From Pseudomethylobacillus aquaticus (GTDB lineage: Bacteria; Pseudomonadota; Gammaproteobacteria; Burkholderiales; Methylophilaceae): a DNA stretch of 64,000 nucleotides. The position numbers and the translations under genes were made by a program. The notes beneath the pieces were generated by a model. It was not told where the DNA came from, searched no databases, and worked only from the letters and a program-made list of their open reading frames with translations. Positions 42,489 through 51,205 of the stretch are shown here, one piece after another. The stretch is taken from the NCBI RefSeq assembly GCF_003730115.1, contig NZ_RJVP01000006.1, positions 62,001-126,000 of the forward strand. Direction: 5' to 3'. The number at the start of each line of letters is the position of its first letter. Position 1 is the stretch's first letter.

Positions 42489-44799
42489 AATACTTGCCTT
42501 TCAGCCTTGAATTTGGTGTTGTCTTCATCATCGGTCGGCTGGAATCCTGTGTGGATGCCGCTGCCAGCAGCATGGCCAGATTGTCAGGGGCGATCTGTTT
42601 GAATGGCCTGTCTGGCTCTGGCCGGGGTTCGATGGCATTCAGCTCGATGGGCCTGGGGTTTGCAGGTACTGGCGTTACCGGCACGGGCCGTGCAGGTGAG
42701 CGCGGATACTCAGGCGGAGCTTGTATACGCGGGATCGCCGCTGGGGCTGGCGCTACTCTGGGCTCTTGCCTGGGCTCATCGCTGTATTCATCACCCGGCT
42801 CATCTCTGGGCTCGGTCTCGTCCTCGTTGATGTCGAACGCATCACGCCGTATCGGCAGTATCTCCACGGGCTTAAGCTCAGGCGCGATGACCGGCACCGC
42901 TTCATCCTGCACCTCGTTGGATTGCACCGTGCGCGCCGTGACCATGATGAACAGTTCAGAACGTGACCTGTCATCCACCTGACGCTGAAACAGACGGCCG
43001 ATGATGGGGATGGTGGACAGGAACGGTACCTTGGACAGGTTACGTACATCGCGCTGATCCACCAGCCCGGCAATGGCCCAGGTCTCGCCATCTTTGGATT
43101 CGGTCAGCGTGCTGACTGCGCGGCGCGTGAATGCCGGGATGGGGTTACCCAGACTGTCCCTGAAGGTACCGCCTGCGATGTTGTAATCCGGCGCAGAGAT
43201 GGATTGATCCAGCACAGTGGAGATGCGCCCGTCTTCCAGCACGGTGGGGCGCACAAAATAACGCAGGCCGAATTCGGCATATTCCAGCGTGCGGGTACGG
43301 GTACCGATACCACCGATCACACCACCAACGGCCTCGAACTCTTCGGTATAGAGTGGCACCGTCCCACCCAGCAGGAAGCTGGCCGTTTCGCCACTGACCG
43401 CAGACACCAGCGGCTCATACAAGGTCTCTGCCGCGCCCAGGTCTTCTGCAGCACGCAGGAAGGAGGTGATCGACAAGGAACTGATGGAGCCTGTGGCTGA
43501 GCTGGCTGCCAAGGACTGGATCACTTCGTTGTTGGCCGCAGCTGCACCGGTATTGAGCTGGACGCGTCCGCCATTGAGACTCCAGTCTATGCCCAGGTCA
43601 CGGGTCTTGCCCCTGTCCACCGTCACGATGCGCATCTGCACTTCCACGCGCGCCAGTGCGTCCACTTTCAGCAGACTGACCACCTTGCCGTTTGCCGCGG
43701 TGACGACATCACCACGGCCGATGTTACGCGCGATGTTGCCGTTCTCCTGCATCAGCGGCAACGACAGATTGAATGGCTGACGAAAGCCTTGCTGGCCGCC
43801 ATTGGCACCTTGTCCACCAGCACCACCGCGACCGAAGGTACGTGGCTCGGAGTTATCACGAACCACCGGGGCAGAGCCCGGCGCATTTCCGCCCTGCGCA
43901 CGGTTATTCAAGAGATTGGCGGGGCCCAGTGCCTGACGTTGCACCTCATCGGTATTACCCGTCAGCACGCCGCCTTTGTCAGTGATGACCGAAACATCGG
44001 GGTCAGCACCGCCATTCACAAAGCGGTCCGCCACGGCAATCGCGCGCGCCAGCGCGCTGGGATTCCTCACCTTGCCTTTCAACAAAAAGGCACTGTTCAG
44101 CTTCTCCACTTCGATACGGGTATCGATCTCTTTCAGCAGGCGCTCCAGGCGCTGGTCCATGCTAAGCAGGCTGTCTTGCACCAGGATCAGATTCACCACT
44201 TTTAGCTCAGCCGGTGATGCCACGGTTTCTGTTACCACTGGCGTAGGCGTAGGCGAAGCTGCCGTACCAGCACCGGCAATCGGTTGGGGCGTATTGCTGG
44301 TTTTGCTGGTGGCAATCGTGATCGAACCAACGAACTTGGTGGCCGCCTCCACGGCGAGATCGACCAACTCCACTGAACGTGCTGTGCCGCCCAGCACGAT
44401 GGCGTCCCCGTTAGGGTCTGTCGCCACGGTGATGCGCGGGTCCAGGCGCTGCAGATGCATGCGCAGGGAAACCAGATCCGGGCCCACGGTGAGCATGTAA
44501 TGACGCACCTTGCCGCTGGTAGTAAACAAAGTGAGCGAGGTTGTGCCTACCCCCACTCCGTTCAGCATCAGGGTGTTGGGACGTACCACCAGGGAAGTAG
44601 CGATACCGGGACTGCCTATCGCGACCGTGGCAATACCCTCTTCGATCTCCAGCAGCTTGTTGTGACCGCGCGTGATCTCGATACGGCCGCCGTCCGTTCC
44701 TGCCGACATGGCGGTGGCAGGAACGCCGATCAACATCAACACCAGTACGACCAGTCCAACACGTGATAATCCAAGAATACTCCGCCCAATCCCCGTCAT
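42475..44799 (-). CDS. cpaC: Tad pilus secretin CpaC/RcpA
   Basis: 774 residues. A signal peptide (about 1-32), an N-terminal Pilus-formation N domain (ITRGHNKLLEIEEGIATVAIGSP), BON-like modules, and the secretin domain (about 400-610; VEVQMRIVTVDRGKTRDLGIDW and a late WAIAGLVDQ-type motif). A long Pro/Glu-rich C-terminal tail (about 645-774) is unusual for the family. It forms the outer-membrane pore of the Tad pilus. First gene of a leftward operon of twelve; two sigma54 promoter modules lie upstream. Confidence 0.92.
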   Translation of the reverse strand: MTGIGRSILGLSRVGLVVLVLMLIGVPATAMSAGTDGGRIEITRGHNKLLEIEEGIATVAIGSPGIATSLVVRPNTLMLNGVGVGTTSLTLFTTSGKVRHYMLTVGPDLVSLRMHLQRLDPRITVATDPNGDAIVLGGTARSVELVDLAVEAATKFVGSITIATSKTSNTPQPIAGAGTAASPTPTPVVTETVASPAELKVVNLILVQDSLLSMDQRLERLLKEIDTRIEVEKLNSAFLLKGKVRNPSALARAIAVADRFVNGGADPDVSVITDKGGVLTGNTDEVQRQALGPANLLNNRAQGGNAPGSAPVVRDNSEPRTFGRGGAGGQGANGGQQGFRQPFNLSLPLMQENGNIARNIGRGDVVTAANGKVVSLLKVDALARVEVQMRIVTVDRGKTRDLGIDWSLNGGRVQLNTGAAAANNEVIQSLAASSATGSISSLSITSFLRAAEDLGAAETLYEPLVSAVSGETASFLLGGTVPLYTEEFEAVGGVIGGIGTRTRTLEYAEFGLRYFVRPTVLEDGRISTVLDQSISAPDYNIAGGTFRDSLGNPIPAFTRRAVSTLTESKDGETWAIAGLVDQRDVRNLSKVPFLSTIPIIGRLFQRQVDDRSRSELFIMVTARTVQSNEVQDEAVPVIAPELKPVEILPIRRDAFDINEDETEPRDEPGDEYSDEPRQEPRVAPAPAAIPRIQAPPEYPRSPARPVPVTPVPANPRPIELNAIEPRPEPDRPFKQIAPDNLAMLLAAASTQDSSRPMMKTTPNSRLKGKYYGHP

Positions 44800-44831
44800 T
44801 TTTATTAACCTCTGAGTTAGGGCCTGACAAC

Positions 44832-44847
44832 TGCAAAAGTCGTGCTA
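44832..44847 (-). promoter_or_regulatory. proximal sigma54-like promoter of the secretin operon
   Basis: On the minus strand TAGCAC-N5-TTGCA: all other consensus bases and the spacing match, but the first G of the -24 GG is A. It lies 33 bp upstream of the cpaC start. Confidence 0.5.
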
Positions 44848-44942
44848 GGTGGTTACTACCCGAATGGGGGATTTTTTCACTATGTTAATCAGTGAATTAA
44901 GCTTGCTGGGAAACTGAGGACCGGGCTAGCCGTCGCATGAAG

Positions 44943-44980
44943 TGGCTGTTAAAAACCAAAATGGTGGTTATAAACAACCA
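44943..44980. promoter_or_regulatory. tandem palindrome pair (module D)
   Basis: TGGCT-N6-AACCA at 44943-44958 and TGGTT-N6-AACCA at 44965-44980, with centres exactly 22 bp apart. It is about 105 bp upstream of the promoter at 44832. The second copy is a near-perfect palindrome (TGGTTATAAACAACCA). Confidence 0.7.
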
Positions 44981-45091
44981 TAAGTGAAAACCCGATGGTT
45001 TCCTGGCTATCAGAAAGGCAGCTGGAGCCGCCTTGATCTGGGGAGAACGTTGATAGCATGGGAGACGATCGGGTCTTCTGCCTATGTGGCT

Positions 45092-45107
45092 AGCAAGCTG
45101 CGTACCA
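45092..45107 (-). promoter_or_regulatory. distal sigma54 promoter upstream of the secretin operon
   Basis: On the minus strand TGGTAC-N5-TTGCT, with GG and GC exactly 10 bp apart. Its transcript would run through module D and the proximal promoter into cpaC, with about 280 nt of leader. No gene is seen in 44800-45236. Confidence 0.7.
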
Positions 45108-45185
45108 AACAGACGGATTCAGCCGTTATCGATTAAAAATCAAGCCTGTATGGACATGCAGACGAAGTGACGGCCGAATGAGCCC

Positions 45186-45220
45186 TGGCTGTCAGCAACA
45201 AATATGGTTAATTACAACCA
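45186..45220. promoter_or_regulatory. tandem palindrome pair (module E)
   Basis: TGGCT-N6-AACAA at 45186-45201 and TGGTT-N6-AACCA at 45205-45220, with centres 19 bp apart, the same spacing as module A. It lies 88 bp upstream of the distal sigma54 promoter. Confidence 0.65.
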
Positions 45221-45236
45221 CCACACCCCAAAAGTA

Positions 45237-46031
45237 TCAAACGGCGACAGCGCCCTTGATGGCGGGGTATGGGTCGTACTGTTCCAGCGTGAAATCCTCG
45301 AACTTGAAATCGAAGATGCTGGTGACTGCGGGGTTGATGTGCATGACCGGCAATGCGCGGGGGGTGCGTGTCAGTTGCTCGTTGACCTGCTCCAGGTGAT
45401 TCAGGTAGATGTGGGCATCGCCCAGCGTGTGCACAAAATCACCCAGCTTGAGGCCGCACACCTGCGCGATCATCATGGTCAGCAAGGCGTAGGAGGCGAT
45501 GTTGAATGGCACGCCCAGGAAGATATCCGCGCTACGCTGGTAGAGCTGGCAGGATAACTTGCCATCCGCCACGTAGAACTGGAAGAAGGCATGACAAGGC
45601 GGTAGCTTCATCTGATCCACATCGGCCACGTTCCAGGCCGATACGATGAGGCGCCGTGAATCCGGGTTGCGCTTGATCTGCTGCACCACCTGGCTGATCT
45701 GGTCGATGTGCGTGCCGTCTGGCTTGGGCCAGTTGCGCCATTGATAGCCATACACCGGGCCCAGATTGCCCTGCTCGTCCGCCCACTCATCCCAGATACG
45801 CACGCCATGCTGCTTCAGGTAAGCGATGTTGGTGCTGCCTTGCAGGAACCACAACAGCTCATGGATGATGGATTTGAGGTGCACTTTCTTGGTGGTGAGC
45901 AGCGGAAAACCCTGCGCCAGGTCATAGCGCATCTGGTAGCCGAACACCGACAGGGTACCCGTGCCGGTACGGTCTTCCTTCTTATGGCCATGCGCCAGCA
46001 CATGGCGCACCAGATCGAGATAGGTTTGCAT
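45237..46031 (-). CDS. thyA: thymidylate synthase
   Basis: Methylates dUMP to dTMP with methylene-tetrahydrofolate; Dcd and FolA, also in this window, belong to the same cycle. The 264-residue length is canonical for the Escherichia coli-type enzyme. The nucleophilic cysteine is in [12 protein letters not shown], and the ending [15 protein letters not shown] is typical. Full length and unbroken. It lies 50 bp downstream of thrC. Confidence 0.97.
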   Translation of the reverse strand: MQTYLDLVRHVLAHGHKKEDRTGTGTLSVFGYQMRYDLAQGFPLLTTKKVHLKSIIHELLWFLQGSTNIAYLKQHGVRIWDEWADEQGNLGPVYGYQWRNWPKPDGTHIDQISQVVQQIKRNPDSRRLIVSAWNVADVDQMKLPPCHAFFQFYVADGKLSCQLYQRSADIFLGVPFNIASYALLTMMIAQVCGLKLGDFVHTLGDAHIYLNHLEQVNEQLTRTPRALPVMHINPAVTSIFDFKFEDFTLEQYDPYPAIKGAVAV

Positions 46032-46081
46032 GGTGTTGATTATCCCGTTTAGCGATGCCGTCTAAAGTTTAAATAGCTAGT

Positions 46082-47509
46082 TTAAATATGCTCGCTGATG
46101 AATTGCTTGATGCCATCCACATCCGGCTCCATCACCACGAAGCGTTGTGGCAGTGACTCCAGCCCGACCAGATCGGCCGGACGCTCAGGCGCGCTGCCCA
46201 ATGCTTCCACGATGGCGTCCTCGAACTTGGCCGCCAGCGCTGTTTCCAGCACCACCATGGGCACACCGGGTTCGCGGTATTGCTGTGCGACCTTCACTCC
46301 GTCTGCGGTATGCGTGTCGATGGTGACGCCATAATCTGCATGCACCTGACGGATGGTGGTCATGCGCTGCGCGTGATTGCTGGAGCCGGACACGAAGCCA
46401 AACGCCGGTACCTTGGCAAAATGACCGTCCTGATTGAGATCGAAGGCGCCACCAGCATCCACACTGGCCCATAGACTACGCAGCTTGGCGCCGTCACGGT
46501 CCAGCAGGTCGAACACGAAGCGCTCGAAGTTGGAAGCCTTGCTGATGTCCATGGACGGACTGGAGGTATGGTAGGTGTTGGCAGAGCCACGCGGGCGGTA
46601 CACGCCGGTGCGGAAGAATTCATCCAGCACATCGTTCTCGTTGGTGGCCACCACCAGCTTGGCGACGGGCAGCCCCATCATGCGGGCCACATGACCGGCG
46701 CACACATTACCGAAGTTACCGGAGGGCACGGCAAAACTGACCTGCTGGCGGTTGTCATGCGTGACTGCGAAATAGCCCTTGAAGTAATAGACGATCTGCG
46801 CGGCGACGCGCGCCCAGTTGATCGAATTGACGGCACCGATCTTGTGTCTGGCCTTGAAATGATGGTCATTGGAGACCGCCTTGACCATGTCCTGTGCGTC
46901 ATCGAACACGCCTTTGACGGCGATGTTGTGGATATTGGCATCCTGCAGCGAGAACATCTGCGCGGTCTGGAAACGGCTCATCTTCTGATGTGGTGACAAC
47001 ATGAACACCCGGATACCCTGCTTGCCGCGCATGGCATATTCCGCCGCCGAACCGGTGTCGCCCGAGGTGGCACCAAGGATATTGGTGGTCTGGCCTTTTT
47101 TGGCCAGCACGTATTCGAACAGGTTGCCGAGCAACTGCATCGCCATGTCCTTGAATGCCAGCGTAGGGCCATTGGAGAGCGACAGCAGGTAGAAATCCTC
47201 CTCCAGCTTGAGCACAGGCGTGATGTCGTCGGCGTTCTGACCGGCACGTACATGACGATATACCTCGGCGGTGTAGGTCTTGTCGACGATGGCACGCAGG
47301 TCGCCAGCCGGGATATCGTCGATCAGGCGCGACAGGATGGTGTACGCCAGGTCAGCGTAGGACATGGCGCGCATGGCGTTCAGATCAGCATCGCTGAACT
47401 GCGGATAGTGCTCAGGCAGATACAAGCCGCCATCCGGGGCCAGGCCGCCGAGCAGGATCTCGGTGAAACTCAGTGCCGGTGAATTACCACGTGTGCTGAT
47501 ATATTTCAT
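46082..47509 (-). CDS. thrC: threonine synthase
   Basis: Converts O-phosphohomoserine to threonine. 475 residues, the long class. The PLP lysine is in SNGPTLAFKDMAMQ (about residue 119), with the phosphate-binding GATSGDTGSAA shortly after. In betaproteobacteria thrC normally follows hom directly; here a GIY-YIG gene with flanking repeats lies between them. The ATG opens MKYISTRGN, typical for the family. Confidence 0.96.
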   Translation of the reverse strand: MKYISTRGNSPALSFTEILLGGLAPDGGLYLPEHYPQFSDADLNAMRAMSYADLAYTILSRLIDDIPAGDLRAIVDKTYTAEVYRHVRAGQNADDITPVLKLEEDFYLLSLSNGPTLAFKDMAMQLLGNLFEYVLAKKGQTTNILGATSGDTGSAAEYAMRGKQGIRVFMLSPHQKMSRFQTAQMFSLQDANIHNIAVKGVFDDAQDMVKAVSNDHHFKARHKIGAVNSINWARVAAQIVYYFKGYFAVTHDNRQQVSFAVPSGNFGNVCAGHVARMMGLPVAKLVVATNENDVLDEFFRTGVYRPRGSANTYHTSSPSMDISKASNFERFVFDLLDRDGAKLRSLWASVDAGGAFDLNQDGHFAKVPAFGFVSGSSNHAQRMTTIRQVHADYGVTIDTHTADGVKVAQQYREPGVPMVVLETALAAKFEDAIVEALGSAPERPADLVGLESLPQRFVVMEPDVDGIKQFISEHI

Positions 47510-47519
47510 ACTTTAAGCC

Positions 47520-47545
47520 GTCATTCCAGCGCAAGCTGGAATCCA
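47520..47545. repeat. REP-like inverted repeat, left copy
   Basis: ATTCCAGC and GCTGGAAT form a hairpin inside a 26-bp unit that begins GTCATTCC and ends GGAATCCA. It sits immediately after the GIY-YIG stop; a variant copy in the opposite orientation lies at 47848. Confidence 0.75.
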
Positions 47546-47546
47546 T

Positions 47547-47834
47547 TCATAGCAGGTCGTTATATAGGTCGGACCATGCTGGATTGAGCTGCTCGATAAG
47601 CTCGATTTTCCAGGCACGCTTCCAGGACTTGATGTGCTTCTCACGCTGGATGGCAGTCCGCATTTCTTGGTGCTGCTCATACCATACCAGATCGTGTACT
47701 GCATATTTCTTGCTGAAACCGTCAATTAAATCGTGTTTGTGTGCCCATATGCGCCGCATCAGATCCGAAGTCACACCAACGTAGAGTGTGCCATTCAACT
47801 TGCTTGCGAGTATATAGACGCATGGTTGTTTCAT
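47547..47834 (-). CDS. GIY-YIG family nuclease-like protein
   Basis: 95 residues. The GIY-YIG core reads VYILASKLNGTLYVGVTSDLMRRIWAH (Y7 and the YVG triplet, with catalytic Arg and His), followed by VWYEQHQEMRTAIQREKHIKSW with the conserved Glu. This is the small UPF0213/YhbQ-like class common beside repeats. The protein begins 14 bp from the right repeat and ends 1 bp from the left repeat, so gene and repeats look like one inserted unit. Confidence 0.9.
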   Translation of the reverse strand: MKQPCVYILASKLNGTLYVGVTSDLMRRIWAHKHDLIDGFSKKYAVHDLVWYEQHQEMRTAIQREKHIKSWKRAWKIELIEQLNPAWSDLYNDLL

Positions 47835-47847
47835 GCCGTCATGGTGA

Positions 47848-47873
47848 TGGATTCCGGCTTGCGCCGGAATGAC
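47848..47873. repeat. REP-like inverted repeat, right copy
   Basis: TGGATTCCGGC...GCCGGAATGAC, the inverted counterpart of the unit at 47520, with compensating changes that keep the hairpin (CCGGC/GCCGG instead of CCAGC/GCTGG). Confidence 0.75.
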
Positions 47874-47959
47874 GCCTGAGGTTTATCCTCCATGCCCCAA
47901 ACGGGTCATCCGCACGACTTAGGGGTTTGCAAACGACCAGCCGGATGAGAACGTAGCGC

Positions 47960-49273
47960 TTAGCGACCCAGTTCTTCCATGCGGATACGTGTCACCTTGC
48001 CCTCGATGGCAGACAAGGCTTCGATGGCCGCAATCGCCATGTCCATGTTCTTTTCGACCGTGGTGTGGGTCAGGATGACGATGTCTGCCTGATCTTCGCC
48101 CTCGGCCGGCTCTTTCTGCATCATGGCATCGATGGAGATGGCACGATCCCCCAGGATGCGCGTCACTTCGGCCAGCACGCCCGGCTTGTCGGAGACGCGC
48201 AGACGCAGGTAGTAGGCGCTGCTGATCTCGCTGATGGACAGGACAGCCAAATCCACGATCTGGCCGGACTGGAAGCCGAGGTAAGGCACACGCGCTGCCA
48301 CCTCGGTCGTCATCATGCGCGCCACATCCACGAGGTCGGCGATGACGGCGCTGGCGGTAGGTTCGGCACCGGCACCGGCACCGTAATACAGGGTGGGGCC
48401 GACGGCGTCACCCTTGACCAGCACGGCGTTCATGGCACCGTTGACGTTGGCGACCAGACGCTTCTCCGGGATCAGGGTGGGGTGCACGCGCAGTTCCACA
48501 CCGGCTTCGCAGCGTTTGGTGATGCCCAGCAGCTTGACGCGATAGCCCAGCTCCTCGGCATAACGGATGTCCTTGCTTTCCAGCCTGGTGATGCCTTCGG
48601 TGTAGGCCTGATCGAATTTCATCGGCATGCCAAAGCCGATGGCCGCCAGGATCATCAGTTTGTGCGCCGCATCGATGCCTTCCACGTCGAAGGTCGGGTC
48701 AGCTTCCGCATAACCCAGCCGCTGGGCCTCACCCAGCACATCGGCAAAAGCCAGGCCTTTTTCGCGCATCTCGGTCAGGATGAAGTTGGTGGTGCCGTTG
48801 ATGATGCCCGCGATCCACTCGATACGGTTGGCCGCCAGGCCTTCACGCAAGGCCTTGATGATGGGGATGCCGCCTGCAACAGCGGCTTCGAATGCCACGA
48901 TCACACCCTGCTCGCGTGCCGCAGCGAAGATCTCGTTGCCATGCAGGGCGATCAGCGCCTTGTTGGCGGTGACCACATGCTTGCCGTTACGGATCGCCGT
49001 CAGCACCAGCTCCTTGGCGATGCCGTAGCCACCGATCAACTCCACCACCACGTCGATGTCCGGGTCGTTGACCACGCTGAACGCATCGTCCGTCAATGTC
49101 ACCTGACCTGCTGTCACCTGACGCGCCAGCTCCAGATTGCGGTCCGCCACCCTGGTGATGACGATGGGGTGGCCGGCACGACCCGCGATCTCCTGCTGAT
49201 TGCGCATCAGCACATTGAATGTGCCACCACCGACGGTGCCTATGCCTAACAGGCCTACATTGATTTGCTTCAT
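47960..49273 (-). CDS. hom: homoserine dehydrogenase
   Basis: Reduces aspartate semialdehyde to homoserine, the branch point to threonine and methionine. 437 residues. An N-terminal Rossmann motif GLLGIGTVGGGTF, catalytic GGIPIIKALREGLAANRIEWIAGIINGTTNFIL (about 143-175), and a C-terminal ACT domain (about 350-425; RVSDKPGVLAEVTRIL) for feedback control by threonine. The gene lies between alaA and thrC on the same strand. Confidence 0.96.
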   Translation of the reverse strand: MKQINVGLLGIGTVGGGTFNVLMRNQQEIAGRAGHPIVITRVADRNLELARQVTAGQVTLTDDAFSVVNDPDIDVVVELIGGYGIAKELVLTAIRNGKHVVTANKALIALHGNEIFAAAREQGVIVAFEAAVAGGIPIIKALREGLAANRIEWIAGIINGTTNFILTEMREKGLAFADVLGEAQRLGYAEADPTFDVEGIDAAHKLMILAAIGFGMPMKFDQAYTEGITRLESKDIRYAEELGYRVKLLGITKRCEAGVELRVHPTLIPEKRLVANVNGAMNAVLVKGDAVGPTLYYGAGAGAEPTASAVIADLVDVARMMTTEVAARVPYLGFQSGQIVDLAVLSISEISSAYYLRLRVSDKPGVLAEVTRILGDRAISIDAMMQKEPAEGEDQADIVILTHTTVEKNMDMAIAAIEALSAIEGKVTRIRMEELGR

Positions 49274-49307
49274 AAATGCTGTGAAACGTGAAATGTGAAG
49301 AAAATCC

Positions 49308-49388
49308 GTGAAAAGTGAAACATGAAAAGTGAAATGTAAAACCCAGATGTGCGGGTCTACGTTTCACTTTTCATGTTTCACCTTTCAC
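49308..49388. repeat. long imperfect inverted repeat between alaA and hom
   Basis: A 37-nt left arm (49308-49344) and 36-nt right arm (49353-49388) pair almost completely around an 8-nt loop. The arms are built of GTGAAA-type heptamers (GTGAAAAGTGAAACATGAAA...). Looser copies of the same words flank it from 49274 to 49407, reaching the alaA stop. Confidence 0.8.
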
Positions 49389-49403
49389 AGCATTATTCAC
49401 GTT

Positions 49404-50636
49404 TCACGCCTTTGCTCCATGTCGTTTTCGATAGTTTTCGAGGAATCTGGCGATACGGCCTATGGCCTCGGTGAGGTCATCCACATTGGGCAGGAACACC
49501 ACACGGAAATGATCCGGCGTCTTCCAGTTGAAGCCCGTGCCCTGCACCAGCAACACCTTCTCCTCCAGCAACAGATCCAGGATAAATTGCTGATCGTCCC
49601 GGATAGGATAGATGGCAGGGTCCAGCTTGGGGAACAGGTACATCGCTGCGGCCGGTTTGGTACAGCTCACACCCGGGATCTCGGTGAGCAGCTTGTAAGC
49701 CAGGTCACGTTGCTTGCACAGACGGCCAGAAGGTGCCACCAGATCGTTGATGCTTTGATAGCCACCCAGCGCGGTCTGGATGGCCAACTGCCCCGGCACG
49801 TTGGCGCACAAACGCATCGAGGCCAGCATGTTGAGGCCTTCGATGTAGTCAGTGGCGTGTTTCTTCTCGCCCGACACCACCAGCCAGCCCGCACGGTAGC
49901 CGCAGGTGCGGTAGTTCTTGGACAAGCCATTGAAGGTCACGAACAGCACGTCATCGGCCAGCGAGGCGATGGAGGTATGGGTGTTGCCGTCGTACAGCAC
50001 CTTGTCATAGATCTCGTCAGCGAACACCACCAGCTTGTGGTGACGGGCGATCTCGATGATGCCTTCCAGCGTCTCGCGCGGATACAGCGCGCCGGTCGGG
50101 TTGTTCGGGTTGATGATGACGATGCCGCGTGTATTGGCGGTGATCTTGGCTTCGATGTCCTTGAGGTCAGGCAGCCAGCCGGACTGCTCGTCACACACAT
50201 AGTGACGCGGCGTGCCACCCGCCAGGGTCACGGCGGCGGTCCACAGCGGATAATCAGGCATGGGCACCAGGATCTGGTCGCCATTGTTGAGCAGCGCCTG
50301 CATGGCCATCACGATCAGCTCGGACACGCCGTTGCCGATGATGATGTCATCGATGGTCACATCAGCGATGTTCTTCTGCTGCGTGTAGTGCATGATGGCT
50401 TTGCGCGCGGCGAACAACCCTTTGGAATCGGTATAGCCGGAGGCCTGATCCATATTGCGGATCACGTCCTGCAGGATCTCCTCGGGCGCAGCAAAACCGA
50501 ACGGCGCCGGGTTGCCGATGTTCAGCTTGATGATGCGCTGGCCTTCTTCCTCCATCTGTCGCGCGCGCGCCAGTACCGGACCACGAATGTCGTAGCACAC
50601 GTTACTGAGTTTGGAGGATTTGCGTATGGGTTCCAT
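49404..50636 (-). CDS. alaA: glutamate-pyruvate aminotransferase AlaA-like
   Basis: 410-residue fold-type I aminotransferase. It has NPNNPTGALYPRE (about residue 170) for substrate binding, the PLP lysine in FNGLSKNYRTCGYRAGW (about 240), and FRVVFLPN near the end with the carboxylate-binding arginine. The start is placed at the ATG at 50636 (MEPIRKSSKLSNV), typical for AlaA. Position next to hom-thrC is characteristic of betaproteobacteria. The stop lies in the edge of the GTGAAA repeat region. Confidence 0.92.
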   Translation of the reverse strand: MEPIRKSSKLSNVCYDIRGPVLARARQMEEEGQRIIKLNIGNPAPFGFAAPEEILQDVIRNMDQASGYTDSKGLFAARKAIMHYTQQKNIADVTIDDIIIGNGVSELIVMAMQALLNNGDQILVPMPDYPLWTAAVTLAGGTPRHYVCDEQSGWLPDLKDIEAKITANTRGIVIINPNNPTGALYPRETLEGIIEIARHHKLVVFADEIYDKVLYDGNTHTSIASLADDVLFVTFNGLSKNYRTCGYRAGWLVVSGEKKHATDYIEGLNMLASMRLCANVPGQLAIQTALGGYQSINDLVAPSGRLCKQRDLAYKLLTEIPGVSCTKPAAAMYLFPKLDPAIYPIRDDQQFILDLLLEEKVLLVQGTGFNWKTPDHFRVVFLPNVDDLTEAIGRIARFLENYRKRHGAKA

Positions 50637-50733
50637 GGTCACGATCGCGGCAGCGTAAGCCTGCAAAAAAGTGTGTTATCTTACATTTCATCGCCCTCTC
50701 AAGCAATGAATGCCGGTCTGCCGGCCTATCGCA

Positions 50734-51105
50734 ATGAAACTACATCTGACTCAGGCCGCAGGCCAGCAACTCATCACCGGCTATGGCGCTGACTGGATCG
50801 AAGTCAACCGCATCCGGTTTACGCACAGCCTGCTGGTACAGCCCGTGCAAGTGCATGAAGACTGGCAGACCAGGGACTTCAACAGCCTCAGCGCAGCCGA
50901 CTTTGAACGTATCGCGGCACTCAAGCCGGAACTGGTATTGCTGGGCACAGGCGCACAGCACCGCTTCATCCACCCCAAACTGACGCAGAGTCTCACTGCC
51001 GCCGGTATCAGCGTGGAATGCATGGCCACACCAGCGGCCTGCCGCACCTACAACATCCTCATGGCCGAAGGCCGCGACGTCATCGCAGCGCTATTACTCA
51101 GCTAG
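50734..51105 (+). CDS. Mth938-like domain protein (DUF498)
   Basis: 123 residues. The family is recognised by FNSLSAADFERI, KPELVLLGTGAQHRFIHPKL and the ending MATPAACRTYNILMAEGRDVIAALLL. The start MKLHLTQAAGQQL at 50734 is preferred to an ATG at 50710. It is divergent from alaA with 97 bp between. Molecular function unknown. Confidence 0.85.
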   Translation: MKLHLTQAAGQQLITGYGADWIEVNRIRFTHSLLVQPVQVHEDWQTRDFNSLSAADFERIAALKPELVLLGTGAQHRFIHPKLTQSLTAAGISVECMATPAACRTYNILMAEGRDVIAALLLS

Positions 51106-51205
51106 GCACATCTGCTCGGTTAGGCATCTGCACAGCCAGACACCCGCTCAAACAAGCACCGAGTCAGCCAGATGCCACGACACCAGCCCGGCATTCAAGC
51201 CGGTT

